DNA of 64,000 nt from Kitasatospora viridis (GCF_007829815.1 NZ_VIWT01000009.1:62001-126000), one strand, 5' to 3'; counted from the first letter of the stretch, positions 1 to 9,350 are shown. Made by a program: numbers and translations. Notes: a model not told the origin generated them from the letters alone.

Positions 1-356
1 GTCGCACTGGTCAGCGCGACCGCCAGCAGCAGGTCGAAGGCCACCGTGCCGAGCCCCAGCCAGAGCGTGCGGTAGGAGGCCGCGAACGGCACCACGGTGA
101 TCCACCAGCCCAGGTGCACGAAGGTGTCCAGCACGGCGGTGACGATGTGCAGGGCCAGGAAGACCAGGGTCAGCACCGCCAGGTTGCGGTGCAGCGCGGT
201 GAGTTCGAACCGGGCCAGCCGCCGGGGCAGGTAGCGGCCCCCGACCGCGATGCCCAGCGCGACGGTGGCGGTGAGCAGCACGAGCGCGACGGTGCCGCCG
301 GCCCGGGTGGCGTACCAGAGCGGGCTGGGGGCACTGGCGAGCAGGGCGGAGGTCAT
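1..356 (-). CDS. Ferric-reductase-like transmembrane protein (C-terminus outside window)
   Basis: The ATG start is at 356 and the frame stays open to the left edge, so only the first 118 residues are visible. They form several hydrophobic helices (around residues 15-35, 50-75 and 85-115). Histidines sit in LTALHRN and FLALHIV, spaced like the heme ligands of ferric-reductase-like membrane domains (family knowledge). Translation is coupled to apbE: the apbE stop and this start share the ATGA at 353-356. Membrane cytochrome next to an FMN transferase is a recurrent Streptomyces arrangement. Electron transfer across the membrane is inferred; the substrate cannot be told from this fragment. Confidence 0.75.
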   Translation of the reverse strand, partial: MTSALLASAPSPLWYATRAGGTVALVLLTATVALGIAVGGRYLPRRLARFELTALHRNLAVLTLVFLALHIVTAVLDTFVHLGWWITVVPFAASYRTLWLGLGTVAFDLLLAVALTSA

Positions 357-1327
357 GCGGCACCTCGCTGGGTGGGGGAGTCCTGGGGCCAGCCGCCGAG
401 CCGGGTCACCGTGCCGTCGAGTGCGGTGAGCCGGGCGGGCAGGTTCAAGTGGCGCAGCATCGCCGGCGCCCCGGGGCCGGCGACGATCGCCGCGGTGGCG
501 GCCGTGTTGGCGTCCGCACAGCTCGCGGCCGCCACGCTGACGGTCCGCCAGCACCCGGGCGGATTGCCCCCGGTGCGCGGATCGACGATGTGGTGCAGCT
601 GCCGGCCGGCCCGCCGCCAGGTGCGTACGGTGGTGCCGGAGGTGGCCAGCCCGCCGCCGCGGATGGCGATCACCGGGGCGTCCGGCGGCGCGGCGCGGTG
701 GTCCTCGGCCAGCGCGATCCGCCAGCCGCCCGCCGGGACCTCGCCCGCGACGGCCAGGTCCCCGCCGAGGTTGACCAGCACGCCGCAGCCAACGGCCTCG
801 GCGAGCAGGCGCGCGGTGCGGTCGGCCGCCCACGCCTTCGCGGTGGCGCCGAGGTCCAGGGTGGTCCCGGCCGGCAGGCGGAGCAGGCGGGTCTGCGGGT
901 CCCAGTCGACCCGGTGGTGGCCGGGCGCGGGGGCGGTGACCGGCGGCCCGAGCTGCTCGGGCCGCAGCGCGGCGAAGCTGCGCTCGTGGAAGCTGCGCTC
1001 GTGGAAGTTGTGGTCGTGGAAGCTGCGGTCGTAGCCGAGCCCGCGGACCGCCGTGCCGACCGTGGGGTCGACCAGGCCGCCGCTGCTCTCGGCCGCCCGC
1101 CAGGCGACCTCCAGCGCCTCGGCGAGCAGCGGGCCGACCCGGATCACGGTGCCGGGGGAGGCGTTGGCCCGGGACAGTTCGGAGTCCGGCCGGAACCGGC
1201 TGCACGCGGCGTCGATCGCGGCCAGCTCGGCCCGCAGCAGCCGCAGCGCCCGCACGAGCCGGTCCGGTTCGGTGACCACCAGGTGCGCCGTGGTCCCGAA
1301 GACCTCGAACCGCGCCTGCCCGGTCAC
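353..1327 (-). CDS. apbE: FAD:protein FMN transferase (ApbE family)
   Basis: ApbE enzymes use FAD to attach FMN covalently to threonine in partner flavoproteins. The 324-residue product has the family landmarks: FEVFGTTAHL near the N-terminus, CSRFRPDSELSRAN, the GATAKAWAADR segment, VNLGGDLAVAG, and the C-terminal LATSGTTVRTW...HHIVDPRTG. GTG at 1327 is preferred because GGGGG precedes it by a few bases and family similarity starts immediately; the open frame further upstream is basic low-complexity sequence. Residues near 100-120 hold a tandem pentapeptide (YDRSF, HDHNF, HERSF, HERSF) made by a 15-bp DNA repeat. No FMN-binding-domain partner is visible next to it. Confidence 0.85.
   Translation of the reverse strand: MTGQARFEVFGTTAHLVVTEPDRLVRALRLLRAELAAIDAACSRFRPDSELSRANASPGTVIRVGPLLAEALEVAWRAAESSGGLVDPTVGTAVRGLGYDRSFHDHNFHERSFHERSFAALRPEQLGPPVTAPAPGHHRVDWDPQTRLLRLPAGTTLDLGATAKAWAADRTARLLAEAVGCGVLVNLGGDLAVAGEVPAGGWRIALAEDHRAAPPDAPVIAIRGGGLATSGTTVRTWRRAGRQLHHIVDPRTGGNPPGCWRTVSVAAASCADANTAATAAIVAGPGAPAMLRHLNLPARLTALDGTVTRLGGWPQDSPTQRGAA
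974..1033. repeat. Four 15-bp tandem repeats inside apbE
   Basis: Units start at 974, 989, 1004 and 1019. The first two are identical (GAAGCTGCGCTCGTG), the third and fourth diverge at a few positions. Being a multiple of three they insert pentapeptides, rich in His, Phe and Arg, without breaking the apbE frame. Confidence 0.9.
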
Positions 1328-1850
1328 GATCCCCCGTGGTGGTGTGGGTCGGCTGCGGCACCGGCGTGGGCGGCGGCGCCACCGGCTGCGGCACGACGGG
1401 CTGCGGGACAGGTACGGGTGCGGCGCTGGTGGGCGCCGGCACGGGTACGGGTACCGGGGCAGCCGTGCTGGGCACCGGAACGGGCACCGGCCGAGGGCGC
1501 GCAGGGGTGCTGCTCGGGCGTGGCGCGGGGACCGGTGCACGTGTGGGCGTCGGCGTCGGCGAGGGGGCGGCCTGAGTCGGCGTCGGGGTCGGTGTGGGGG
1601 TCGGCGTCGGCACCGGGGTTGGTGTCGAGACGGGCGTCGGTACCGGCGGCGGGCTCGACGGCGCCGCCGGCCGCGCGCCGCCGCCGGCTGGGCCGCCGCT
1701 CGCCGCCTGCGCGTACCCGGTGGCCAGCGCCACCGAGCCGGCGGCGGCCGCCACGGCCACCCAGCGGGTCGTCGCCCCCACCCGGCGGACCGAGCGGTTC
1801 CGGCGGTGCAGGTGGGACCGCAGGTCGGGGTGCTGCTCGGACTGCTCCAT
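1328..1850 (-). CDS. Pro/Thr-rich protein with N-terminal membrane segment, no stop of its own
   Basis: ATG at 1850 is preceded by AGGAG at ideal spacing. The product opens with a basic stretch, then a hydrophobic segment ending GYAQAAS (residues about 28-52), then a long Pro/Val/Thr tail (VPTPVSTPTPVPTPT and similar). In related loci such a membrane-anchored, Pro-rich leader is followed by an FMN-binding domain, the substrate of ApbE (family knowledge). Here the tail runs straight into the apbE start, and reading this frame by hand I found no stop codon through apbE and on into the ferric-reductase gene. A lost FMN-binding domain, a frameshift or a sequencing error are all possible. The right end given is only the apbE boundary. 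Confidence 0.45.
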
Positions 1851-1995
1851 GCCGGCTCCTGACCCTGGTCGCTGCGCTGAGTCGCTGTTCTGACCGTCCA
1901 GGGTGCGACGCAGAGCGTCGGATTCCGGTTCAGGAAGTCCTAAGAACTGGCAAGGGCCGGGCCCGCCCACCTGGCCGGGCGCTTGGCCCGCAAGG

Positions 1996-3371
<1,376 letters not shown>

Positions 3372-3375
<4 letters not shown>

Positions 3376-4106
3376 GGGGTGGGGCCCGCGGGGTGGTCGG
3401 TGCCGGTCAGGGTGGCCGGGTCGGCGAGCCGGAAGCCGCGGCCGTAGACGGTCTCGATCAGCCCGTCCACGGCCAGCTTGCGCCGCAGCGCCGCCATGTG
3501 GACGTCGAGCACCTTGGTGGGCCCGTACCAGTGCGCGTCCCAGGCGCGCTCCAGGATCTCCTGACGGGTCACCACCCGGCCCGGATCGACGGCCAGGCAG
3601 TGCAGGATGTCGAACTCCTTGGGGGTCAGCGCGATCTCCCGCCCGTGCACCGCGACCCGGTGGGTGCGCGGGTCGAGGGTGAGCGGGCCGTGCACCAGCA
3701 GCTCGGCGGCGGTCGGCCGGGTGCGCCGCAGCACGGCGCGCAGCCGGGCCAGCAGTTCGGCCAGCCCGAACGGCTTGACCAGGTAGTCGTCGGCGCCCTC
3801 GTCGAGCGCCGCGACCCGGTCGGCCTCCTCGCCGCGCGCGGTCACCACGATGATCGCGGCGTCCGACTCGCGGCGCAGCCGTCGGCAGACCTCCACCCCG
3901 TCCAGGTCCGGCAGGCCGAGGTCGAGCAGCACCACGTCGGGCACCGGCCGGGTGCGCAGCGCCTCCGTCCCGGTCGCCGCGTGGCGGACCGCGTAGCCCT
4001 CCCGGGCCAGGCCCCGGCCGAGCGAGGCGGCGATCCCCTCGTCGTCCTCCACCACGAGCACGGAGAGCGGTGCGGGGGTTGCCGGGGCTTCGGGGACCTG
4101 TGCCAT
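3372..4106 (-). CDS. OmpR-family response regulator
   Basis: 244 residues with an N-terminal receiver domain (VLVVEDDEG acidic pocket, phospho-Asp in LLDLGLPDLDG, conserved Lys in YLVKPFG) and a C-terminal winged helix ending GLIETVYGRGFRL, the OmpR/PhoB signature. ATG 4106 is chosen because the receiver fold begins 13 residues later and a purine-rich TGGGGCA precedes it; longer in-frame starts add unrelated Arg/Pro sequence. It partners the overlapping kinase gene. A 23-bp tandem repeat directly upstream (4142-4233) has the periodicity expected of OmpR-type sites, suggesting autoregulation and control of the divergent small gene at 4327. Confidence 0.92.
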
Positions 4107-4141
4107 TGCCCCAGCGTAGAGCGCCGGGGGCCGCCGGACGG

Positions 4142-4233
4142 CGCAGGGGGCGCGGGCGTCCGCACCAGGTCCGCGCGGGCAGCCGCTCCAGGTCCGCGCG
4201 GGCATCTCCGCTGGCGCAGCCCGGGCGTCCACA
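4142..4233. promoter_or_regulatory. Four 23-bp tandem repeats between divergent promoters
   Basis: Units begin at 4142, 4165, 4188 and 4211. Units 2 and 3 share 17 identical leading bases (CCAGGTCCGCGCGGGCA); units 1 and 4 share CGGGCGTCC(G/A)CA at their ends; a degenerate fifth start (CCAGATC) lies at 4234. A period of about two helical turns fits direct-repeat operators of OmpR-type regulators. Their use as binding sites is inference. Confidence 0.5.
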
Positions 4234-4326
4234 CCAGATCTGAAGGTGGGCTGTACCGTCCTTTGACGGACCGGCGGGCAGGCTGGAGGCGATCAGCGTT
4301 CCGCGCGCTCCGGCAAGGAGGCCGCC

Positions 4327-4629
4327 ATGACCGCAGCGACGCCGCCGCTCCCGCCCTCGCGCCGCCCCTCGGAGGCCGCCCGGCGCCGCGGCGCCGGGCT
4401 GCTCCGGATCCGCGCCGCCACCCGCTGGACGCTCGTCGGCTCGACGGTGTCGGCGGTGCTGCTGGGCCCCGGCTACGCGCACGCGCTGCCGCACCTGCCG
4501 GCCGCCATCACGCACCCGGGCTCGGACGGCGGCGGGTCGGGCACCGGAACCGGAACCGGCTCGGGCGTCCAGCCGCCGTCCGTCCCCGGTGACGGCGCCC
4601 CCGCGCACACCAGGACCGGCGCCTCCTGA
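4327..4629 (+). CDS. Small membrane-anchored or secreted protein
   Basis: 100 residues with AAGGAG six bases before the ATG. After a basic N-terminus (RRPSEAARRRG) comes a hydrophobic segment (TRWTLVGSTVSAVLLGPGYA) and then a flexible Gly/Thr/Ser tail with no recognised domain. The AATRW...GYAHAL region resembles ATTRW...GYAQAA of the Pro-rich protein at 1850, so the two N-termini may be related. It is divergent from the response-regulator gene and shares the repeat-containing intergenic region, which suggests it is a target of that system. Function unknown. Confidence 0.65.
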   Translation: MTAATPPLPPSRRPSEAARRRGAGLLRIRAATRWTLVGSTVSAVLLGPGYAHALPHLPAAITHPGSDGGGSGTGTGTGSGVQPPSVPGDGAPAHTRTGAS

Positions 4630-4636
4630 CGCTACG

Positions 4637-5503
4637 TCAGCGGAATGCCGCCAGGTGCTCGCGCAGGAACGCCTCCAGGGTCCGTGCCGGGCGGCCGGTG
4701 AGCCGTTCGGCGGTGTCGTCGGGCACCTCCGGGCGGAGCACGGCGAGCCGCTGGATCTCCACGACGTGGGCGGCCAGCCAGTCGGGCAGGCCGCCCCGCC
4801 CGACCAGGTGGGCGCGGAACGCCGCCGGCGGCAGGTCCAGGCAGGGCACCGGGCGGCCGAGCAGTTCGCCGAGCAGCGCGGCGAGTTCGGGGTTGCCGTA
4901 GGCCCGTCCGCCGGTCAGCGGATGGGTGCCGCCGGCCGGGGCGCGTCCGGTGAGCAGGGCCGCGGCCACGTCGCCGACGTCCCGGCAGTCGACGTAGTTG
5001 CGGCGGGCCGCGCCCAGCGATCCGACCACGGGGGCGCCGGCGGCGACGCCGGGGCCGAGCAGCAGCAGCTTCTGCATGAACGCGTAGGGGCGCAGCACGC
5101 TCGCCGTGACGCCGGAGGCTCGCAGGTGCTGCTCGATCCGGTGGTGACCGCGTGACACGGCGACGGGGGAGTCGGGCTCGGCGGCCGGCGCCGAGATCTT
5201 GACGATGTGTTCGACACCGGCGGCCACCGCCTGGTCGACGGCGCACAGCTCGCGCTCCACCTGCCGCGGCCCGTTGGCCATGGTCAGGAAGAGCTGCCGG
5301 GCGTCCTGGCAGGCGGCCCGCAGTGACCGGGGATCGTCCGCGTCGGCGGCCACCGCCCGGACCAGGCGGCGGGTGGCCGGGTCGAGGCCGGCCGCCAGCC
5401 GGGCCGGGTCGCGGGTGACGGCGCGGACGGGCACGCCGACTGCGGTCAGGCTGCGCAGGGTGGCGCCGCCGGTGGCGCCGGAAGCGCCCAGGATGACGAT
5501 CAT
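4637..5503 (-). CDS. NmrA-like NAD(P)-binding oxidoreductase
   Basis: 288 residues. The N-terminal MIVILGASGATGG is a Rossmann GxxGxxG nucleotide-binding motif, followed by VRAVTRDP, typical of NmrA-like and NAD(P)H:quinone-oxidoreductase-type atypical short-chain dehydrogenases. The classical Tyr-x-x-x-Lys pair is not evident, so it could be a sensor or an enzyme. It is the last gene of a leftward group behind a MarR regulator and a membrane protein, with 39 bases to the preceding gene. Its stop and the stop of the convergent gene at 4629 lie in one short palindrome (4626-4640). Confidence 0.8.
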   Translation of the reverse strand: MIVILGASGATGGATLRSLTAVGVPVRAVTRDPARLAAGLDPATRRLVRAVAADADDPRSLRAACQDARQLFLTMANGPRQVERELCAVDQAVAAGVEHIVKISAPAAEPDSPVAVSRGHHRIEQHLRASGVTASVLRPYAFMQKLLLLGPGVAAGAPVVGSLGAARRNYVDCRDVGDVAAALLTGRAPAGGTHPLTGGRAYGNPELAALLGELLGRPVPCLDLPPAAFRAHLVGRGGLPDWLAAHVVEIQRLAVLRPEVPDDTAERLTGRPARTLEAFLREHLAAFR

Positions 5504-5542
5504 GGTGGGGGTCCTTTCGAGGACGGGGCGGGGGAGGGCGGG

Positions 5543-5983
5543 TCAGGAGTGCCGGCGGGTGCCGCGCCAGCGCCAGGTGGTGATCACGGCGGCGACGGCG
5601 GCGGAGACCGGCAGGTCCAGGCGGAGCCGGCCGGGCCAGGGGCTGTCGGCCAGCGCGGGTATCAGGGGCAGCCAGCGGGCGCCCGCGCTGCCGAGCAGCA
5701 GTGCGAGTGCGGCGGCGCCGAGTCCGGAGCCGACCGACAGCACGGCGCGCGGCACCCGGACCGTCCATGACCGGTCGGGTCGGTGCCGCAGCCGTGCGCC
5801 GATCAGGGCGGCGACCAGGGCCGAGGTGCCGGCGATGGTGGTGAGGGCGGCGGCCAGCAACTGGGGTCGGCCGGTGGCGAGGCCGCCGGCGCCGGCGGTT
5901 GCGGCGGGCATCGCGTAGGCGACCAGCACCTCGCGCCAGAGGACGAAGGGGGGTGGGGCGGCGGCGCCGCGCTTCCTGGGCAT
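5543..5983 (-). CDS. Small integral membrane protein
   Basis: 146 residues with AGGAG before the ATG at 5983. Four hydrophobic stretches are visible (residues about 18-38, 44-64, 80-108 and 118-138) separated by short Arg-rich loops. No family is recognised. It lies between the MarR gene (118-base gap containing two palindromes) and the NmrA-like gene, so it is probably under MarR control. An efflux-related or redox-related role would be a guess. Confidence 0.65.
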   Translation of the reverse strand: MPRKRGAAAPPPFVLWREVLVAYAMPAATAGAGGLATGRPQLLAAALTTIAGTSALVAALIGARLRHRPDRSWTVRVPRAVLSVGSGLGAAALALLLGSAGARWLPLIPALADSPWPGRLRLDLPVSAAVAAVITTWRWRGTRRHS

Positions 5984-6006
5984 GGGTTCTCCTGTCGGGA
6001 AAGTGA

Positions 6007-6040
6007 TTAGGTAGCTAACTATTAATGCTTAGGTGCCTAA
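6007..6040. promoter_or_regulatory. Two MarR-type palindromes
   Basis: TTAGGTAGCTAA (6007-6018) and TTAGGTGCCTAA (6029-6040) lie 22 bp apart, centre to centre, between the MarR gene and the membrane-protein gene. Their AT-richness stands out. A related TTAGGCGCCA sits in the marR promoter at 6631-6640. Use by the neighbouring MarR protein is inferred. Confidence 0.65.
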
Positions 6041-6101
6041 CTACATGGGCATGGCGCGGGACGGAGATCCGTCCCGGGCTGGTCCCTGGATCGGCTCCCG
6101 G

Positions 6102-6620
6102 TCAGTCCTCGGTCAGCGCGTCCATGCCGGCGACCACTCGGGCGAGCAGGTCCAGGAAGACCGTGCGCTCCTCGGTCGAGAGGCCGCCGACCATGGCCTG
6201 CATCCGGCGGTAGTGCTCGGGCGCCAGCTCGCGCAGGCGGTCCGCGCCGCGCGCGGTCAGCACCACCACGTTGCCCCGGCCGTCCTCGACCGCCGCGCGC
6301 CGGGCGACCAGCCCCTCTCGCTCCAGTCCGTCCACCAGGCCGGTCACGGTCGCCCGGGAGACCCCGAGGCTCGCGGCCAGGTGGGAGGGCGACTTCTCGC
6401 CGCCGTGGTCCTCCAGGTCGGCGAGCAGCCGGTAGCGGCCGGTGGACAGGCCGAACCGGGCGAAGTGCGCCTCGCCGGCCTGGCCGAGGCGGCTGCCGGC
6501 CGCCATCAGCCGGGCCGCGACCAGGACCGCCTGCGGATCGGCGGCCAGTCCGTACCGGGCGATCTGTCGGCGGGCCTGGTCAAGCGAAGGGGCGCCGTGG
6601 CCCGGGTCCTGCGGAGTCAT
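6102..6620 (-). CDS. MarR-family transcriptional regulator
   Basis: 172 residues with the MarR winged-helix fold: helices around LSTGRYRLLADLEDH, recognition region SPSHLAASLGVSRATVTGLVDGLEREGLV, and the wing RRAAVEDGRGNVVVLTARG. MarR proteins usually repress their own operon and release DNA on binding phenolic ligands or on oxidation. The ATG at 6620 has no Shine-Dalgarno sequence; a -10 box ends six bases upstream, so the mRNA is predicted to be leaderless. Downstream on the same strand are a membrane protein and an NmrA-like oxidoreductase, its likely targets. Confidence 0.88.
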   Translation of the reverse strand: MTPQDPGHGAPSLDQARRQIARYGLAADPQAVLVAARLMAAGSRLGQAGEAHFARFGLSTGRYRLLADLEDHGGEKSPSHLAASLGVSRATVTGLVDGLEREGLVARRAAVEDGRGNVVVLTARGADRLRELAPEHYRRMQAMVGGLSTEERTVFLDLLARVVAGMDALTED

Positions 6621-6626
6621 GGAAGT

Positions 6627-6655
6627 AATATGGCGCCTAATCAGTTGCCCGTCAA
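6627..6655 (-). promoter_or_regulatory. marR promoter with operator in the spacer
   Basis: On the minus strand TTGACG (6650-6655) and CATATT (6627-6632) are separated by exactly 17 bp; transcription would begin at or next to the ATG at 6620. The motif TTAGGCGCCA, matching the palindromes at 6007-6040, lies within the spacer, an ideal position for autorepression. Confidence 0.6.
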
Positions 6656-6948
6656 ACCTCCTTGCCGGGGTGGCACGGCGTCAGGCGGCGGGCCCGGTCG
6701 GCGCGATCGTGCCGCGGGCCGCGGGGGTTCGGCGTGCGCGGCGCGCAGCCCCGCCGCCACCTCCGCCACTGCCACCGGCCGCCCGCTCGATGTCGCCGAC
6801 CTGATCGACGCCGCGGCCCGCCCGTCGGCCCCCTGGGCCCGAGCCCGCCCCGCCGGGCCGCAACGGCGAAGCGCCCGCACCCCGGCCGGAGCCGGGGCAC
6901 GGGCGCGATCCCGCTACGGTTGCCGTTGCCGTTGCCGTGCGCGGGAGT
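6641..6948. other. Intergenic stretch without a convincing gene
   Basis: About 300 bases between marR and the end of the ABC operon. Several short frames are open in all directions because of the GC content, but none has a ribosome-binding site or recognisable product. The only structure seen is the hairpin at 6872-6905. Confidence 0.6.
6872..6905 (-). terminator. Hairpin after the amino acid ABC operon
   Basis: CGCCCG-CA-CCCCGGC, four-base loop CGGA, GCCGGGG-CA-CGGGCG: two stem blocks of 6 and 7 bp with an internal CA/CA mismatch. It starts 44 bases past the ATPase stop. There is no T-run, as is common for actinobacterial terminators. Confidence 0.6.
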
Positions 6949-7689
6949 TCACAGCACGTCGGCCAGGAACTGCCGCAGCCGCGGGCTCTCCGGCGCCTCG
7001 AAGAACTGCTCCGGCGGGCCGGACTCCAGCACCGTGCCGCGGTCCATGAAGGCGACCCGGTCGGCCGCCTCCCGGGCGAACCGCATCTCGTGGGTGACCA
7101 CCACCATGGTCATGCCCTGCTCGCCGAGGTCCGCCATCAACCCCAGGACGCCCTTCACCAGTTCGGGGTCGAGCGCGGAGGTCGCCTCGTCGAAGAGCAT
7201 CACCTGCGGCGCGAGCGCCAGCGCCCGGGCGATCGCCACCCGCTGCTGCTGGCCGCCCGACAGCCGCCCGGGCCGCGCCCCGGCCTTGTGCCGCAGCCCG
7301 ACCAGGTCGAGCTGCTGCCGGGCCGCCTCGACCGCCGCCTCCCGGGAGAGCCCGCGCAGCCGGCGCAGCGGCAGGGTCAGGTTGCGCTCCACGCTCAGGT
7401 GCGGGAAGAGGTTGAACTGCTGGAACACCATGCCGATCTGACGGCGCAACAGATTCGGATCGCGGGTCAGCACGCTCTCGCCGTCCAGCAGCACGTCGCC
7501 GCGGTCGGGTTCGAGCAGCCGGTTCACGGTCCGCAGCAGGGTGGACTTCCCGGAGCCGGACGGCCCGATCACGCAGAGCGTCTCGCCGCGCGGCACCTCG
7601 ATGCTCACCCCGCGCAGCACGGGGTTGCCGCCGAGCGACAGGTGGACGTCCCGGGTGGCCAGGCTGACCGGGGAGAACTGCTCAGGCAT
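6949..7689 (-). CDS. Polar amino acid ABC transporter ATP-binding protein
   Basis: 246-residue ATPase of the GlnQ/HisP type that powers uptake. Visible motifs: Walker A GPSGSGKST, Q-loop QIGMVFQQFNLFPHL (the FQQFNLFPH form is typical of amino acid importers), signature LSGGQQQR, Walker B VMLFDEATSALDPE and switch His in VVVTHEM. The ATG at 7689 overlaps the permease stop (ATGCCTGA), giving translational coupling; a longer in-frame start would run deeper into the permease. Last gene of a three-gene leftward operon, followed by a hairpin. Confidence 0.93.
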   Translation of the reverse strand: MPEQFSPVSLATRDVHLSLGGNPVLRGVSIEVPRGETLCVIGPSGSGKSTLLRTVNRLLEPDRGDVLLDGESVLTRDPNLLRRQIGMVFQQFNLFPHLSVERNLTLPLRRLRGLSREAAVEAARQQLDLVGLRHKAGARPGRLSGGQQQRVAIARALALAPQVMLFDEATSALDPELVKGVLGLMADLGEQGMTMVVVTHEMRFAREAADRVAFMDRGTVLESGPPEQFFEAPESPRLRQFLADVL

Positions 7690-8458
7690 GGGTGGCCCCC
7701 TCAACTGCGGTGTCCTGAAAGGCGGCTGGCTGTTCGGCCGGTTCCTCCACCACCTGCCGCCCGGTCCGCAGCCGCCGGTCCACCACGTTGACCAGGTGGG
7801 TGAGCGGCACGGTGAGCAGCAGGTAGAACAGGCCCGCCAGGACCAGCGCGGACTCGTTGCCGGTGTTCGCGGCGGCGTCCTGGCCGATCCGGAACAGGTC
7901 GCGCTGACCCGCCGTCAGGCCGAGGAAGTAGATCAGGCTGGAGTCCTTGACCAGCGAGATCAGCTGGTTCACCCAGGCGGGCAGCACCCGGCGCACGCCC
8001 TGCGGGATCACCACCAGCCGCATCGCCGCCGACTGCGAGAAGCCGAGCGCCCGCGCGGCCTCCAGCTGGCCGGCCTCCACGCTCTGGATGCCGGAGCGGA
8101 AGATCTCGCCGAAGTAGGCGGCGGCGATCAGCGAGAGCGCCACGATGCCCAGCGGGTACGGGTCCGGGCCCCAGATCTCCAGGCCCTGGGGCGCCAGGCC
8201 GACCCCGATCAGCAGGATGGTCACCGCGGCGGGCAGGCCGCGGAACACATCGGTGTAGACCCGGGCCGGCCAGCGCAGCCAGCGGGTCCGGGCCGTCCCG
8301 GCCACCGCCAGCGGCAGCCCGAGCAGGGTGCCGGCGGCGGCCGAGGAGGCGGCCAGGACCAGCGTGTTCGGCACGCCGGTCGTCAGCAGGTCGGAGATCG
8401 CGGAGCGCATCGATCCCCAGTCGAAGAAGGTCTCCACCAGCGTGCTGAACTGGCTCAC
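7682..8458 (-). CDS. Amino acid ABC transporter permease
   Basis: 258 residues, HisM/GlnP type. About five transmembrane helices; the cytoplasmic coupling motif EAARALGFSQSAAMRLVVIPQG (EAA loop) contacts the ATPase. The N-terminal TTGVPNTLVLAASSAAAGTLLG segment is also typical of this family. Only one permease is encoded, so the channel is expected to be a homodimer. It begins 40 bases after the binding-protein gene and overlaps the ATPase gene by 8 bases. Substrate class: polar amino acid; the leader peptide upstream hints at a sulfur amino acid. Confidence 0.92.
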   Translation of the reverse strand: MSQFSTLVETFFDWGSMRSAISDLLTTGVPNTLVLAASSAAAGTLLGLPLAVAGTARTRWLRWPARVYTDVFRGLPAAVTILLIGVGLAPQGLEIWGPDPYPLGIVALSLIAAAYFGEIFRSGIQSVEAGQLEAARALGFSQSAAMRLVVIPQGVRRVLPAWVNQLISLVKDSSLIYFLGLTAGQRDLFRIGQDAAANTGNESALVLAGLFYLLLTVPLTHLVNVVDRRLRTGRQVVEEPAEQPAAFQDTAVEGATHA

Positions 8459-8498
8459 GTCGTCCTCCGGTTGATGGTTCGTTGGAAAGGACGGCGGA

Positions 8499-9350
8499 TC
8501 AGGGCGAGGCGGTGGCGCCGGTCACCGGCGGGAAGGCCACCGAGCCGCTGCCGGGCTTGAAGTCGGCGGGCACCGCCCGGCCCGGGTAGTACTGCTCCTG
8601 CAGCTTGGTCCAGGTGCCGTCCTGGATCACCTCGTCCAGCGCCTTGTTGAGCGCGTCCTGCAGCTTGGGCCGGTCGTGCGCCACGGCGAACGCGGTGGGC
8701 GCCGAGCTGAGCTGCTTCTGCGCCAGCACCACCTTGCCGCCGCTGTCCGCCGCGCTCTGCTCGCCGATCTCGGCCGGCGAGATCCAGGCCTGAGCCGTAC
8801 CCGACTTCAGCTGGTTGAGCGCGCTGTTGTAGTCCGGCACCCGCACCGGGTTCAGGTTGTTCTTGGTCGCGTAGTCGTCCTGCACGGTGCCCTGGACCAC
8901 CACCACGCGCTTGCCGGAGAGCTGGTCGAAGCTCTTGATCGGTGAGCCGGCCGGCACGTCGAGGCCGAAGTAGCCGAAGTCGTAGCCGTTGGTGAAGCCC
9001 ACCGTCTTCTTCCGGGCCTCGGTCACCGTGATCGACGAACTCCCCACGTCGAACTTGTGGTTGGCCACCTGGGAGAGCAGCGCGGAGAAGTCCGTCGAGG
9101 CGAACTGCACCTTCAGCCCGGCCTTCGCGGCGACCGCGGTGAACAGGTCGTTGTCGAAGCCGGTGAACTTGCCGTCCTTCAGGTAGACGTTCGGCGGGGC
9201 GTCGGAGAGCGTGCCGACGTGTATCGTCCCCGCCTCGATCAGCTGGTACGGGTTGCCGGCGGCCGAGTTGGACGATCCGCCGCCGCACGCGGCGAGCGAG
9301 ACCACGGCGGCGAGGGCGGTGAAAGCGGACATGACGAGGCGCGAGCGCAC
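8499..9350 (-). CDS. Amino acid ABC transporter substrate-binding lipoprotein
   Basis: 283 residues. A lipoprotein signal peptide ends in the lipobox LAAC with the modified Cys at residue 22, followed by a Gly/Ser linker. The SBP_bac_3 fold begins at IHVGTLSDAPPNVYLKDG and continues with GFDNDLFTAVAAKAGLK and the hinge region around GKRVVVVQGTVQDD. It would be tethered outside the cell and deliver ligand to the permease encoded next. It is separated from the leader peptide by about 200 bases containing a hairpin followed by a T-rich stretch, so expression may be attenuated. Confidence 0.92.
   Translation of the reverse strand: MRSRLVMSAFTALAAVVSLAACGGGSSNSAAGNPYQLIEAGTIHVGTLSDAPPNVYLKDGKFTGFDNDLFTAVAAKAGLKVQFASTDFSALLSQVANHKFDVGSSSITVTEARKKTVGFTNGYDFGYFGLDVPAGSPIKSFDQLSGKRVVVVQGTVQDDYATKNNLNPVRVPDYNSALNQLKSGTAQAWISPAEIGEQSAADSGGKVVLAQKQLSSAPTAFAVAHDRPKLQDALNKALDEVIQDGTWTKLQEQYYPGRAVPADFKPGSGSVAFPPVTGATASP

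Noticed and set aside
6652..6900. Short minus-strand Arg/Pro-rich frames before the ABC terminator
   Set aside because: No ribosome site or recognisable product; several overlapping frames are open purely through GC content.
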